A stretch of DNA of 64,000 bases, taken from NCBI RefSeq assembly GCF_026625045.1, contig NZ_CP113089.1, positions 1,860,001-1,924,000 of the forward strand, written 5' to 3'. The notes under the pieces are model-generated. The model ran no database searches, was not told the DNA's origin, and worked only from the letters and a program-made list of their open reading frames with translations. Made by a program: the position numbers and the translations under genes. Shown here in pieces: positions 49,720 through 58,674 of the stretch. Origin of the DNA: Microcella daejeonensis. GTDB taxonomy: Bacteria; Actinomycetota; Actinomycetes; Actinomycetales; Microbacteriaceae. Positions within the stretch are counted from its first letter, which is position 1. Each line of letters starts with the position of its first letter.

Positions 49720-50744
49720 ATCGCGAGCCGCATCCGCCTGCTCTGCGAATCCTCGTCGAGCTCGGCGATCGCCCCGCGCGACTTCACGAAGTCGCTGAAC
49801 GAGCGGAACCCGAGCACCTTCTCGTTGAAGGCGGGGTCGAGGCGCACCATCTGCTTCTTGACCTCCGAGTTGTGCAGCCAGTCGGCGTCGTCGTCCTTCT
49901 CGTGGCTGAGACGCAGCGCCCGCAGCAGCAGGGCGGTCGCCGCATCCTGCACGGGGTCGCCGATCGCGCCCGGGATGGCGGGGCCGCCCTTCGAGGAGGC
50001 GCGGCGCTTGACGGTCGGCGGGGCGACGAAGGCGACCTCGATGGAGCGCGACGCGGGCGCGGTCTCGGGCGCGTCGTCGGCGGGCGCGTCGGGCTCGGCG
50101 GTCGTGCGCGCGGCCGCGGCCGGGGCATCCCGCTTCGGCGAGATGGCCGACGCGGGTCGGATGCCCGGCATCGAGTCGTAGTCGGCGAACTCGTTGCACG
50201 CCGCGGCGAGCGACTTGCTCGTGCCGCCGGCCACGCCGACGCCGACGACGTACCGTCCGAGCCGCTTGCTGCGCTGCGCGAGCGGGATGTAGTCGCTGTC
50301 GCCGGCCGCGATGAGCACGTGCGTGAGGTCGGTGAGGCGGAACAGGTCCTCCATGACGTCGACCGCGAGGCGGATGTCGGCGCCGTTCTTCATCTGCTTG
50401 GTCGAGGGGAACAGCTGCGTGAGGTCGACCGCGCGCTCGGTGAGCTGGCCCTGGTAGCTGGCGTTGACGCCCACCGACCAGTCCGCGTAGGCGCGGCTGA
50501 CCACGATCGTGCCGAACGAGCTCGCGTAGTCGAGGATCGCCGAGATGTCGACGGTCGCCGCGCGGATCTTCTCGCGCTGCTCGTCGGTCGCGCCCGTGAG
50601 CCCGGGGCCGAGGCGGTACACGTTGTCGCGGCGCCAGGCGCCGCGGCCGTGCACCTGGTCGTACCGCGAGATGACGATGTTGTCGAAGTCGATGTAGACG
50701 GCGACGCGGTTCTCGTAGCTGCGGCTCTCGCTGCTGTCGGCCAT
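49716..50744 (-). CDS. NYN-domain RNase with C-terminal OST-HTH/LOTUS-like domain
   Basis: 342 residues. The N-terminal NYN (PIN-like, about 10-180) has catalytic-type Asps in 'VAVYIDFDNIVIS', GADIRLAVDVM and 'LIAAGDSDYIPLA'. An Ala/Pro/Glu linker (about 190-250) leads to a C-terminal OST-HTH-like domain (about 255-342: 'LLLRALRLSHEKDDDADWLHNSEVKKQM' read in parts). It is predicted to bind and cut RNA; its targets are unknown. Confidence 0.88.
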   Translation of the reverse strand: MADSSESRSYENRVAVYIDFDNIVISRYDQVHGRGAWRRDNVYRLGPGLTGATDEQREKIRAATVDISAILDYASSFGTIVVSRAYADWSVGVNASYQGQLTERAVDLTQLFPSTKQMKNGADIRLAVDVMEDLFRLTDLTHVLIAAGDSDYIPLAQRSKRLGRYVVGVGVAGGTSKSLAAACNEFADYDSMPGIRPASAISPKRDAPAAAARTTAEPDAPADDAPETAPASRSIEVAFVAPPTVKRRASSKGGPAIPGAIGDPVQDAATALLLRALRLSHEKDDDADWLHNSEVKKQMVRLDPAFNEKVLGFRSFSDFVKSRGAIAELDEDSQSRRMRLAI

Positions 50745-50951
50745 GGGCCACCCCTCTCGGTGCCGGGCGGCGAGCGCCCGTCCCGCTCAGTCTTCCAGCC
50801 ATCGGGGCTCCGTGGCACCGCCCCCCGCGGGGCGCATCACGAACGCGAGCGAAAAGCAAGCCCCTGCCGGGCCGCTCCGCCGCTCCGTACCGTGGGGAAC
50901 GCCGCCGAGGGATCAACCGATCCCGAGCGCCGGCACGGAGGGGCAGAGGCG

Positions 50952-51521
50952 ATGATGCAGACGAGCGCAGCACGATCGACGCACGCGAGCCCGACGACCA
51001 CCACGATGCTCGCGCGGCAGCTGCCGCCGCGGCCGGGCCCCGTGCCGAGCCTCGACGAGCAGGGCCCGCTGTGGCAGCGCGACCAGCGCGCGGCTCCCGC
51101 GCTCTGGGTGGCGGTGTGGGATGCCCTCCGCGGCATCCCCGGCGTCATCATCGGCCCGAGCGCCATGGCCGAGCCCGATGCCCGCGCCGTGCTCGTGCCG
51201 CCCGTGACCAACCCCGTCGACGGAACGTCCTTCGCCCCGCGCGGAACCCCCCTCGAGCCCGCCCACCTGCACGGGCCGCGCGACACGAGCCTGCACCTCG
51301 TGCTGCCCCGCGACCGCGGGGCCGAGGTGATCGACCGCGGGTGGGGCGTGCCCTGCCCCTACGCCCGCTTCGGGACCGAGCTCATCCTGTTCGCCGCGCG
51401 CGACGACGAGGAGCTCGCCGTCGTGGCGTCCCTCGCGCGCGAGGGCGTGCTGTGGGCCCTGCGCGAGAACGCGGTGACGACGTTCCGCCCGAGCGTCCTC
51501 GCGACGCGGTTCGCGATCTGA
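50952..51521 (+). CDS. Luciferase-domain-like (DUF5519) protein
   Basis: 189 residues. A Pro-rich N-terminus precedes the domain signature 'LHGPRDTSLHLVLPRDRGAEVIDRGWG' (in parts) and 'FAARDDEELAVVASLAREGV', which match the small luciferase/DUF5519-type domain seen in bacteria, usually of unknown role. GGAGG lies upstream of two adjacent ATGs (50952, 50955). Confidence 0.7.
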   Translation: MMQTSAARSTHASPTTTTMLARQLPPRPGPVPSLDEQGPLWQRDQRAAPALWVAVWDALRGIPGVIIGPSAMAEPDARAVLVPPVTNPVDGTSFAPRGTPLEPAHLHGPRDTSLHLVLPRDRGAEVIDRGWGVPCPYARFGTELILFAARDDEELAVVASLAREGVLWALRENAVTTFRPSVLATRFAI

Positions 51522-51650
51522 GACCGGTCGCGGTCGTGCGGGCGTCAGTCCGTCGGCCGTGATCATGCTCCGCGCTGCGCGCGGGGCACCCGCCCCGGCC
51601 CGGCCGGCGGCGGACACGGTGCGACCGTCGCGCCGTGCGAGAGGAGCAGC

Positions 51651-52082
51651 ATGACCAGCACCGTCAACTCCACCATCGACGTCGAGGTTCCCGTCGCCGT
51701 GGCCTACGCGCGATGGACGGACTTCGAGCGCTTCCCCGACTTCCTCAGCGGCATCGACAGCGTCACGCGCACCGGCGAGGGGATGCTCCACTGGAAGGTC
51801 TCCATCGGAGGGGTCGAGCGCGAGTTCGACGCGGCCGTCATCGACGAGCAGCCGAACCGCGTCATCTCGTGGAAGAGCGTCGCGGGCCCCGAGCACTCGG
51901 GCGCCGTCGTCTTCGAGGAGCTCGCCGCCGATCGCACCCGCATCGACGTCACCATGGGCTGGGAGCCCGAGGGATTCGTCGAGAAGGTCGGCGCCGCGAT
52001 CAACGTCGACCAGCGCCAGGTCGACAAGGATCTCACCGAGTTCAAGCGCCTCGTCGAGCACGAGCAGCGCCCGAGCGTCTGA
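51651..52082 (+). CDS. SRPBCC/polyketide-cyclase-like protein
   Basis: 143 residues. The START-like fold pattern is seen: 'STIDVEVPVAVAYARWTDFERFPDFLSGIDSV' (in parts), 'HWKVSIGGVEREFDAAVI' and a C-terminal helix 'DKDLTEFKRLVEHEQ'. It probably binds a hydrophobic ligand. GAGAGGAG precedes the ATG. Confidence 0.87.
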   Translation: MTSTVNSTIDVEVPVAVAYARWTDFERFPDFLSGIDSVTRTGEGMLHWKVSIGGVEREFDAAVIDEQPNRVISWKSVAGPEHSGAVVFEELAADRTRIDVTMGWEPEGFVEKVGAAINVDQRQVDKDLTEFKRLVEHEQRPSV

Positions 52083-52149
52083 TCGGCGTCCGGCCGGGGC
52101 GCATCCGCGCCCGGCCGGACCCGTCGTCCGCACGGGTGCGTCGGGCGGC

Positions 52150-52905
52150 TCAGGCCCCGCGCAGCAGCCGGGTGATTTCCATCGTGAGCACGGTGCGCAC
52201 CTCGTCGTCGGAGGCCGTGACGGGCCCGTCGCCCGCCTGCACCCCGTAGTCGCCGAAGCTCGCGTGGTTGGCGCCGGGGATCTCGACGAGCCGCGCGCCC
52301 GCGGGCAGGGCATCCGCCCGCGTCGCGATGTCCTCGCGCGTGCTCAGGCCGTCGTTCTCGGCGCTGATGCTCAGCGTGGGCAGCGCGGTGGAGGAGAGGT
52401 CGTTGGCGCAGTACGAGCCCAGCAGCAGCAGCCCGGCGAGTCGGTCGTCGCCGTCCCGCTCCGCGCCCGCCGCCACGAGGCAGGCGCGGGTGCCGCCCAG
52501 CGAGTGCCCGGCCACGACCCACCGCTCGGCGGCGTCGACCCCGTCGATGAGGGCGTCGAGGCCGCGCTGGTCGGCGATCGCGAGGTTGATCGCGGGGCGG
52601 ACGATGAGCACGGGAGCGCCGCCGGCGACCACGTCGCGCAGCTTGTCCATGTAGGCGTAGGGGTCGACGCGGGCGCCGGGGATCATGATGACGCCGACCT
52701 CGGCCGCCGCGGTCGCAGGCGTCATGAGGATGCCCTCCGCGACGGTCTCGATACGGATGCGCTCATCGTCGAAGGCCGCGATCGCCGCGGGCCGCTCGCC
52801 CTGCGCCACGGCGTGCGCCCAGGCGAGGAAGACCAGCAGGACGGCGGCGAGAGCGGTGAGCGCGAGGAATCCTGCGGCACGGATGCGCCGCAGCGCCGCC
52901 CTCAT
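52150..52905 (-). CDS. Membrane-anchored alpha/beta hydrolase
   Basis: 251 residues. An N-terminal TM anchor (about 10-30) precedes a hydrolase domain with 'VGVIMIPGARVDPYAYMDKL' and the elbow 'VVAGHSLGGTRACLV', 'ISAENDGLST' acid region and 'GANHASFGDYG' His, resembling the AB_hydrolase_5 group. The exported side faces outside. It overlaps the next gene upstream (DUF7882-like) by four bases. Confidence 0.85.
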   Translation of the reverse strand: MRAALRRIRAAGFLALTALAAVLLVFLAWAHAVAQGERPAAIAAFDDERIRIETVAEGILMTPATAAAEVGVIMIPGARVDPYAYMDKLRDVVAGGAPVLIVRPAINLAIADQRGLDALIDGVDAAERWVVAGHSLGGTRACLVAAGAERDGDDRLAGLLLLGSYCANDLSSTALPTLSISAENDGLSTREDIATRADALPAGARLVEIPGANHASFGDYGVQAGDGPVTASDDEVRTVLTMEITRLLRGA

Positions 52906-53234
52906 CGCGGGATGGAGGCGGTGGCCGGCGGCGCCGAGCCCAATCGGGTCTCGTCGGTGAGGTCGAGGCCCTGCGAGCTCGAGGCGAGCACGGCCAGCTG
53001 CTCGAGCCAGTCGCGGTCGATCTCGGGGTGGCGGCTGCCGCTGTACCGGAAGTACAGGGGGATCGAGGAGTCGATCCAGATCGCGTTGCGCCCGACGCCG
53101 CCGCTCTCGCGCCAGCTGAAGAAGAAGTTCTCACCACGGCGGAGCTTGGTCGCCATGACGATCTGCACGTGAGCGAGCACGCGGTCGTCGAAGGCGATCT
53201 CGAGCGAGGGCGAGCCGTAGATGAGCGATCCCAT
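52902..53234 (-). CDS. DUF7882-like small protein
   Basis: 110 residues. The block 'MGSLIYGSPSLEIAFDDRVL', 'KLRRGENFFFSWRES' and 'IPLYFRYSGSRHPEIDRDWLE' is a Microbacteriaceae-wide family often misnamed ATP-dependent DNA ligase; no ligase motif (KxDG) is present. Function unknown. It is coupled to the hydrolase downstream. Confidence 0.8.
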   Translation of the reverse strand: MGSLIYGSPSLEIAFDDRVLAHVQIVMATKLRRGENFFFSWRESGGVGRNAIWIDSSIPLYFRYSGSRHPEIDRDWLEQLAVLASSSQGLDLTDETRLGSAPPATASIPR

Positions 53235-53416
53235 CGGACGCCTCCCTGACGCTCCGGGGACGGCCCCGCCCCGCCTGACGGGCGGGTCGTGAGCGCAGTG
53301 CGTCGCGCTCAATATAACGGCAACTCACGACCCGGGTACGGGCGGTTCTCGGCGAGGCCGCTCCCGCCTCGGCGGGTGCGCGATTCCCGGCGAGAACCTG
53401 GCACAATGGAGCCACC

Positions 53417-53590
53417 ATGAAGATCCTCGCCGCCGTCGTGTCGCTCGCACTCTTCTTCGCGTCGTTCCCGCTCTTCGCGTACGCCTTCTGGGTGCCCGAG
53501 CAGTGGGCGGCCCTGGTCTTCTTCACCGGCATCATGTCGGTCACGCTGTCGCTGGCGATCCCGTTCAATCTGCTCGGCCGGCGCGACTAG
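53417..53590 (+). CDS. Small two-TM membrane protein
   Basis: 57 residues (MKILAAVVSLALFFASF... to LLGRRD) with two TM helices joined by a short Trp-containing loop. Start ATG 53417 with GGAG 5 nt upstream and a CACAAT box before it. It is convergent with the FBP gene. Function unknown; short but with typical third-position GC. Confidence 0.6.
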   Translation: MKILAAVVSLALFFASFPLFAYAFWVPEQWAALVFFTGIMSVTLSLAIPFNLLGRRD

Positions 53591-53700
53591 CGGCCCAGCC
53601 CGGTCCCGCGCCGCCGTAGCCCCTCGCCGCTGCAGCACCTCGCCGGCGCAACGGCGTGCTCCGCGGCTGCGCGCGTGCGGCCCGTCCGCACGGCTCCGCT

Positions 53701-54195
53701 CTAGGCGGTCTCGAGGATCCGCTCGGTGAAGCGGCCCACGCGTATCTGCAGCCCATCGCTGCGGCGCGCGATCAGCTCGTCGCGCATGAGCAGCATCTCG
53801 CTCTGGCCAGGGAAGATCCGGATCATGATCGGGCACGCCAGATCGGCGCAGATGTAGGTACCGATCGAGTTGCCCTCCCGGCCCGACTCGCCCCCGCGGG
53901 CCGCCGAGAACATCAGCACCTGCGTCGCCGGCTGCGGCGTGTGGCACAGGGAGCAGATCGCTCCGATGCCGGGCCGCAGGCTGTTCGACGCCGCTCGCAC
54001 CACGATACCGACGGGGCGGTCGTCCACCCACGCGACGATGTAGCCGCGCTGCGAGCCCTGCGGGTCGCGCCACCCGAGGAACTCGCGCTCCTCCCACACC
54101 ACCTCGTGCAGGCCGGGCAGCTGCATGCGCTCGATCTCGGCGGCGGAGGCGTTGACGATGGAGGAGCGGATCTGCTCGGCGGTCAGCGGTTTCAT
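53701..54195 (-). CDS. FBP/FusB-C-like treble-clef protein
   Basis: 164 residues. The zinc treble-clef Cys pairs ('ICSLCHTPQP' and 'ICADLACPIMIR') and the surrounding beta strands match the C-terminal domain of FusB-type elongation-factor-G-binding proteins. Whether it rescues EF-G or confers fusidate tolerance is unproven. It overlaps the Asp23-like gene upstream by four bases and lies last in the sigma-factor operon. Confidence 0.82.
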   Translation of the reverse strand: MKPLTAEQIRSSIVNASAAEIERMQLPGLHEVVWEEREFLGWRDPQGSQRGYIVAWVDDRPVGIVVRAASNSLRPGIGAICSLCHTPQPATQVLMFSAARGGESGREGNSIGTYICADLACPIMIRIFPGQSEMLLMRDELIARRSDGLQIRVGRFTERILETA

Positions 54196-54590
54196 CCCGA
54201 GAAGGGTACGTCACGCTCCGCGGACTCGACCTGAGTGAGCGCGGGCGCGGCGCTCAGCGCGGCATCGGCGGGCGGCGTGACGCGGCGGATGCGCACGGTG
54301 ATCGAGGCGCTCTCGCCGAGCATCCGGCGAAGGGATGCGGCGACCGCGCGTGCGGTCGCCGGCGCCTGCGCGCTGCTCTCGACGGCGATGGCGACGAGCA
54401 CGGCGAGCGTGCCGTCCGCGCCCGCCTGCACGATGCTGCGCGCGGGCCGCTCCCGCCCGGCCGCGAGCTCGCGGGCCGCGTGGCTCAGGGCCGCCCGGGC
54501 GGGGAACAGGGCGCGCACGCCCTCCACCGCCAGCACCGCCTCGTCGACGAGTCGGGCCCGGTCGACCGGCGCCGGTTCGATGACGCTCAT
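54192..54590 (-). CDS. Small protein of the Asp23/sigma locus
   Basis: 132 residues. Ala-rich, with a central 'GTLAVLVAIAVESSAQAPATARAVAASLRRML' (in parts) resembling the core beta-alpha of Asp23/Gls24 proteins, though shorter. It is coupled on both sides by four-base overlaps (ATGA). Its role is probably envelope-related; function inferred from context only. Confidence 0.65.
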   Translation of the reverse strand: MSVIEPAPVDRARLVDEAVLAVEGVRALFPARAALSHAARELAAGRERPARSIVQAGADGTLAVLVAIAVESSAQAPATARAVAASLRRMLGESASITVRIRRVTPPADAALSAAPALTQVESAERDVPFSG

Positions 54591-55249
54591 GATTCCTCCT
54601 CGATGCCGTCGCCCGTGCCGCTCTCGATGCCGGTGACGATGGGGTGCACGTCGTCGACGATGACGTCGATGCCGGTCACCGCGAGCTCGGTGTGCGTGAG
54701 GAGCGCCGTGTTCACGGCGTCGCGCACGCTGTCGGCCAGCTCGGCGAGCGGGCGCACGAGCGCGGCGCTGATGCGCACGGTGACGCCCACCGGCTCGCCC
54801 GCGGTCGCATCGCCGTCGAGCTGCACCCGACCCACGATGACGCCGGGCACGCCGTCGCCGGCCGCGCGCACGAGCTCGCGCACGGCGCCCTCCGAGATCG
54901 TGATCTCGACGGCAGGATCGCTCGCGCTGAGGGGCAGGTCGCGGCCCGCGCGCAGGTCGGTCTCGAGGCCGTCGAGCACGCGCGCGATCCAGTCGGCGGG
55001 CATCGCGAGGCGGCTCGCCTCGTCGTCGACGAGGTCGAGGCTCAGCGCGCGCATGCGGCGCAGGCCGTCGAGAGCGGCCTGGCACTCGGGGCTCTCATCG
55101 ATGATCGGGTTCGGGGGCAGGCAGTCGGCGTCGAGGTACTCGCCGAGCTCGGCCATGCCGAGCCCCGTGCCGCCGATGCCGCCCGGGCCCTGATCGTTTG
55201 GCGCGTCGGGCGGCGGTGCCGCCGGAGCCCCGGGTTCGAGGTCGCTCAT
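54587..55249 (-). CDS. Asp23/Gls24-like protein with N-terminal extension
   Basis: 220 residues. The N-terminal about 100 residues include a YLDADC... and 'SPECQAALDGLRRMRAL' Cys-bearing helix that loosely recalls anti-sigma factor N-termini. The C-terminal half ('EITISEGAVRELVRAAGDGVPGV', 'VGVTVRISAALVRPLAELADSVR' in parts) is the Asp23 alkaline-shock domain. Its position directly after the ECF sigma gene makes a regulatory partner of the sigma factor conceivable. Confidence 0.7.
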   Translation of the reverse strand: MSDLEPGAPAAPPPDAPNDQGPGGIGGTGLGMAELGEYLDADCLPPNPIIDESPECQAALDGLRRMRALSLDLVDDEASRLAMPADWIARVLDGLETDLRAGRDLPLSASDPAVEITISEGAVRELVRAAGDGVPGVIVGRVQLDGDATAGEPVGVTVRISAALVRPLAELADSVRDAVNTALLTHTELAVTGIDVIVDDVHPIVTGIESGTGDGIEEES

Positions 55250-55866
55250 CGCCACTCCTCCATCTTCGCCATGACCGCCGTGCGGGCCCGGGCGAGCGCG
55301 CCTCGAACCGTCGAGGAGCTCACCCCCAGCTGCTCCGCGATCTCGTCGTACGAGTGCCCGCTGATCTCGCGCAGCACCCAGCACTGGCGCTCCGTCGCGG
55401 GCAGGGAATCGAGGGCCCGGCCGAGGGCCGCGAGGCGGGCATCCCGCACCGCGCGCTCGTCGGGGCCGGCCTCGGGGGCCACCGGCTCGACCTCGGTCGG
55501 CTCGGTGCCGATCACGCCGTCCGTCGGGCGGCGCTTGCGCAGCCGGTCGGTGGCCTTGCGGCTCAGGATGCTCGTGAGCCAGCCGCGCACGGCAGCCGGG
55601 TCGCTCAGGGTGTCCAGTCGCTCCCACGCCGCGATGAGGGTCTCCTGCACCGCGTCGTCGGCGTCCGCCGCCGAGCCGGTGAGCCGGATCGCGAACGCGC
55701 GCAGGTACCCGCCGTGCCGTCGCACGAGCTCGCCGAACGCGACGGTGTCGCCGTCGGCGGCGCGTTGCGCGAGGGTCGCGTCGGGGGCGTCGGAGAGCCC
55801 GTTCCGGGGGACGGCTGCGCGCTCCGAACGCGGGGTCTCGGGTGATCGGGGTACCACGTGGCTCAC
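55246..55866 (-). CDS. ECF-type RNA polymerase sigma factor
   Basis: 206 residues. Sigma2 'AFGELVRRHGGYLRAFAIRLTGSAADADDAVQET' (in parts) and sigma4 'LPATERQCWVLREISGHSYDEIAEQLGVSSSTVRGALARAR' (in parts) are separated by a variable linker of about 40 residues. GTG 55866. It begins an operon of four overlapping genes; the divergent asp23 gene (56028) is the obvious candidate target. Confidence 0.92.
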   Translation of the reverse strand: MSHVVPRSPETPRSERAAVPRNGLSDAPDATLAQRAADGDTVAFGELVRRHGGYLRAFAIRLTGSAADADDAVQETLIAAWERLDTLSDPAAVRGWLTSILSRKATDRLRKRRPTDGVIGTEPTEVEPVAPEAGPDERAVRDARLAALGRALDSLPATERQCWVLREISGHSYDEIAEQLGVSSSTVRGALARARTAVMAKMEEWR

Positions 55867-56027
55867 CGTGTCGGCGGTTCCTGTGAGGGAGGTGTGCGCC
55901 GGGGCATCCTGCCGCGGATCCTGGCAATGGCCTGAGCGTGCGTGACGATCGCGGGGGTCGCCGCGTCTTCCTCTCGACCACCTCAGCGCGGGGAGACGCC
56001 CCGCCTCACCACATGAAGGAGCACCCC

Positions 56028-56444
56028 ATGGCCCAGACCACCACGACCCCCGCCGTCAGCCAGGGCGGCCTGCAGGGCACGACCACGATCGTCGACCCGG
56101 TCGTCGCGAAGATCGCCGGCATCGCCGCGCGCGAGGTGCCCGGCGTGCACGCCCTCGGCGGCGGCGCGGCCCGGGCGCTCGGCGCCATCCGCGACGCCAT
56201 CGGCTCGACCGACCTCGGTCAGGGCGTCAAGGTCGAGGTCGGCGAGAAGCAGGTCGCCGCCGACATCACGATCGTCGTCGAGTACCCGCAGCAGCTGCAG
56301 ACCGTGGCCGGCCAGGTGCGCGCCGCGGTCGCCGAGGCCATCACGACGCTCGTCGGCATGGAGGTCGCCGAGATCAACGTGACCGTGAGCGACGTCTACA
56401 TCGCCGGCGAGGAGCAGGCGCCCGAGGCGCCGCGCGTCGCGTAA
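56028..56444 (+). CDS. Asp23/Gls24 family envelope stress protein
   Basis: 138 residues. The full Asp23 domain is present: 'TTTIVDPVVAKIAGIAAREVPGV', 'VKVEVGEKQVAADITIVVEYPQQL' (in parts) and 'VGMEVAEINVTVSDVYI'. ATG 56028 is preceded by GAAGGAG. It is divergent from the sigma operon across a 161-bp region, so probably the same alkaline/envelope stress regulon. Two further Asp23-like genes sit in the opposite operon. Confidence 0.9.
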   Translation: MAQTTTTPAVSQGGLQGTTTIVDPVVAKIAGIAAREVPGVHALGGGAARALGAIRDAIGSTDLGQGVKVEVGEKQVAADITIVVEYPQQLQTVAGQVRAAVAEAITTLVGMEVAEINVTVSDVYIAGEEQAPEAPRVA

Positions 56445-56581
56445 GCCCCTCCGCGCGAACGATCCCGGCCCTGCCGGAGGCTCACCGGCCTCCCGCAGGG
56501 CCATCGTCGTGCCGGGGGTCACCGCTACAGTTCGAGGGCGGTGCGGCCGAGCGCGCCGCCCGCCCAGGAACGGTGCACGAC

Positions 56582-57985
56582 ATGCCCCTCACGACGCCGC
56601 GCGCGCTGCGGCCCCTCGTCTCGCCGCAGTACCGGCGGCTGGCAGCCGGCCTCGCCCTGTCGCTCTTCGGCACCGGCGTGTGGCTGGTGGCCGTCGTCTT
56701 CCAGCTGCTCGCGCTCGGGGGCGGACCGAGCGACCTCTCGTTCGTGGCGACGGGCGGCAGCATCGGTCTCATCGCCGCGGTGCTCGTGGGCGGGGTCGTG
56801 GCCGACCGCGTCCCTCAGAAGCGCATCCTCGTCGCGCTCGAGATCATCAAATCGCTCGGCGTCGCGGCCGTCGCCGCCCTCGCGCTCACCGGCCTCGTCG
56901 AGATCTGGCACCTCGCGCTGCTCTCCCTGCTGCTGGGCGCCGCCGACGGCTTCTTCTACCCGGCGTACTCGGCCTGGCTGCCCGCGCTGCTGCCGGCGGA
57001 GGAGCTGCTCGCCGCCAACGGGATCGAGGGCGTGCTCCGGCCCGCGGTCATGCAGGCGGCGGGGCCCGCCGCCGCGGCGGCGGCGATCGGTGCGGCATCG
57101 CCGGGGGTCGCGCTCGTGGTGGTGGCCGTGTCGCAGGCGATCGCCGCGGTCATCCTGCTCTCCATGCGCACCACCCCCGTGCGGCGCGACGCCGACGCGG
57201 AGCCCGTGCACCCGCTGCGCGCGCTCTGGAGGGACCTCGCCGCGGGCGTGCGCTACATGCTGCTCACCCGCTGGCTGCTCGTGACGCTCGTCTACGCCTG
57301 CGCGCTCATCCTCGTCATCATGGGCCCGATCGAGGTGCTGCTGCCCTTCGCCGTGCGCGACCAGACCGGGGGAGGGGAGGGAGCGTTCGCCCTCGCGATC
57401 GCGGCCTTCGGCGTCGGCGGGGCGGCGGGCTCTCTCGCGGTCTCATCGATGCGCCTGCCCCGGCGGTACCTCACTCTCATGATCCTCGCGTGGGGCGTCG
57501 GCTGCGCGCCGCTCGCGGTCATCGGGCTCACCGAGCAGCTCTGGGTCATGGTGATCGCGCTCCTCGTCTGCGGCGCGCTGTTCTCGGGCGCCGGCGTGCT
57601 GTGGGGAACCCTGCTGCAGCGACGCGTGCCTCCGGCGATGCTCGGGCGGGTGTCGAGTCTCGACTTCTTCGTGTCGCTCGCCCTCATGCCCGTCTCGATG
57701 GCGGTCGCCGGCCCGATCGGCGAGGCCATCGGGCTCACCGCGGCCTTCCTCATCGCCGGTCTCGTGCCGCCGGCGCTCGCGGCTCTCGCCCTGCTCATCG
57801 GGCGGCTCGGCGCCGATGAGCTCGCGAACCCGCTCACCGCCCTCGGGCCGGACGGCGGCGACGCCGAGGCGTCGGGCACCGAGGCGCAGACTCCCAGCGC
57901 CCCGCCCGGCATCCCGGTCACCGGCCCGGCCGTCAGCGCGCGCCTGCAGCCTCCCGTCGACGAGCCGAACCCGCCGAGCCCCTAG
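56582..57985 (+). CDS. MFS transporter
   Basis: 467 residues, about 12 TM helices. Motif A in 'GGVVADRVPQKRILVALEIIKSLG' (in parts) follows helix 2. An Arg/Asp/Pro-rich C-terminal tail of about 40 residues is cytosolic. ATG 56582 is 11 nt from AGGAA; GTG 56573 is possible. The substrate is unknown; likely a drug or metabolite exporter. Confidence 0.85.
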   Translation: MPLTTPRALRPLVSPQYRRLAAGLALSLFGTGVWLVAVVFQLLALGGGPSDLSFVATGGSIGLIAAVLVGGVVADRVPQKRILVALEIIKSLGVAAVAALALTGLVEIWHLALLSLLLGAADGFFYPAYSAWLPALLPAEELLAANGIEGVLRPAVMQAAGPAAAAAAIGAASPGVALVVVAVSQAIAAVILLSMRTTPVRRDADAEPVHPLRALWRDLAAGVRYMLLTRWLLVTLVYACALILVIMGPIEVLLPFAVRDQTGGGEGAFALAIAAFGVGGAAGSLAVSSMRLPRRYLTLMILAWGVGCAPLAVIGLTEQLWVMVIALLVCGALFSGAGVLWGTLLQRRVPPAMLGRVSSLDFFVSLALMPVSMAVAGPIGEAIGLTAAFLIAGLVPPALAALALLIGRLGADELANPLTALGPDGGDAEASGTEAQTPSAPPGIPVTGPAVSARLQPPVDEPNPPSP

Positions 57986-58192
57986 CGCACCCGGGTGTCC
58001 ACTCGGGGGTCGATCGGCCTCCGCGCGCTGTGAATGCGTCGGTGCCCGGCGCATGCTCGGCCCGCTGCCGGGCGATGCCCGGGGGCCGTCCAGCGACACG
58101 CCCGTACTGCCCCCCTACCGTCAGGGATGCGCGGTCACTCGACCGCGGGGGCGCCCCCGGCGCCCGACCTCTCACGAGAGAAGAGTCCCATC

Positions 58193-58591
58193 ATGGCCAC
58201 CATCGTCGAAACCGCCGTCTCCGCCGGCTCGTTCACCACCCTCGTCGCCGCCGTCACGGCCGCCGACCTCGTCGACACCCTCAACAGCGACGGCCCCTTC
58301 ACGGTCTTCGCCCCGACCGACGAGGCCTTCGCCGCCCTCCCCGAGGGCACCGTCGAGGCCCTCCTCGCCGACATCCCCAAGCTGACCGAGATCCTCACCT
58401 TCCACGTCGTGGCCGGTGCGGTCCACGCCGGCGACATCACCGACGGCCTCGCCGCGGCGACCGTCAACGGCAAGGAGCTGCACTTCTCGACCGCCGACGG
58501 CGTCACCGTCAACGGCGCGAAGGTCGTCACGGCCGACATCGTGTGCGACAACGGCGTGATCCACGTCATCGACGCGGTGCTGCTGCCGTAG
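58193..58591 (+). CDS. Fasciclin (FAS1)-domain protein
   Basis: 132 residues. The FAS1 fold blocks are '[28 protein letters not shown]' (in parts), '[19 protein letters not shown]', '[15 protein letters not shown]' and the C-terminal '[14 protein letters not shown]'. Most bacterial FAS1 proteins are secreted adhesins, but no signal peptide is seen here, so it is either cytosolic or exported by another route. GAGAAGAG lies upstream. Confidence 0.88.
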   Translation: MATIVETAVSAGSFTTLVAAVTAADLVDTLNSDGPFTVFAPTDEAFAALPEGTVEALLADIPKLTEILTFHVVAGAVHAGDITDGLAAATVNGKELHFSTADGVTVNGAKVVTADIVCDNGVIHVIDAVLLP

Positions 58592-58608
58592 TCGTTCCGA
58601 GAACGCGG

Positions 58609-58641
58609 AAGAGGCGGGCCCCCGGTGGGGGCCCGCCTCTT
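58609..58641. terminator. Bidirectional hairpin terminator
   Basis: AAGAGGCGGGCCCCC (58609-58623) and its exact complement (58627-58641), loop GGT: a perfect 15-bp stem between the convergent FAS1 and YceI genes. Confidence 0.85.
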
Positions 58642-58674
58642 CTCATGCGCGCGCCGGGAGGCGCGCCATCCTGA

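Noticed and set aside
52902..53234. ATP-dependent DNA ligase, a label often given to this small family
   Set aside because: 110 residues with no KxDG motif or ligase domain; it cannot be a ligase.
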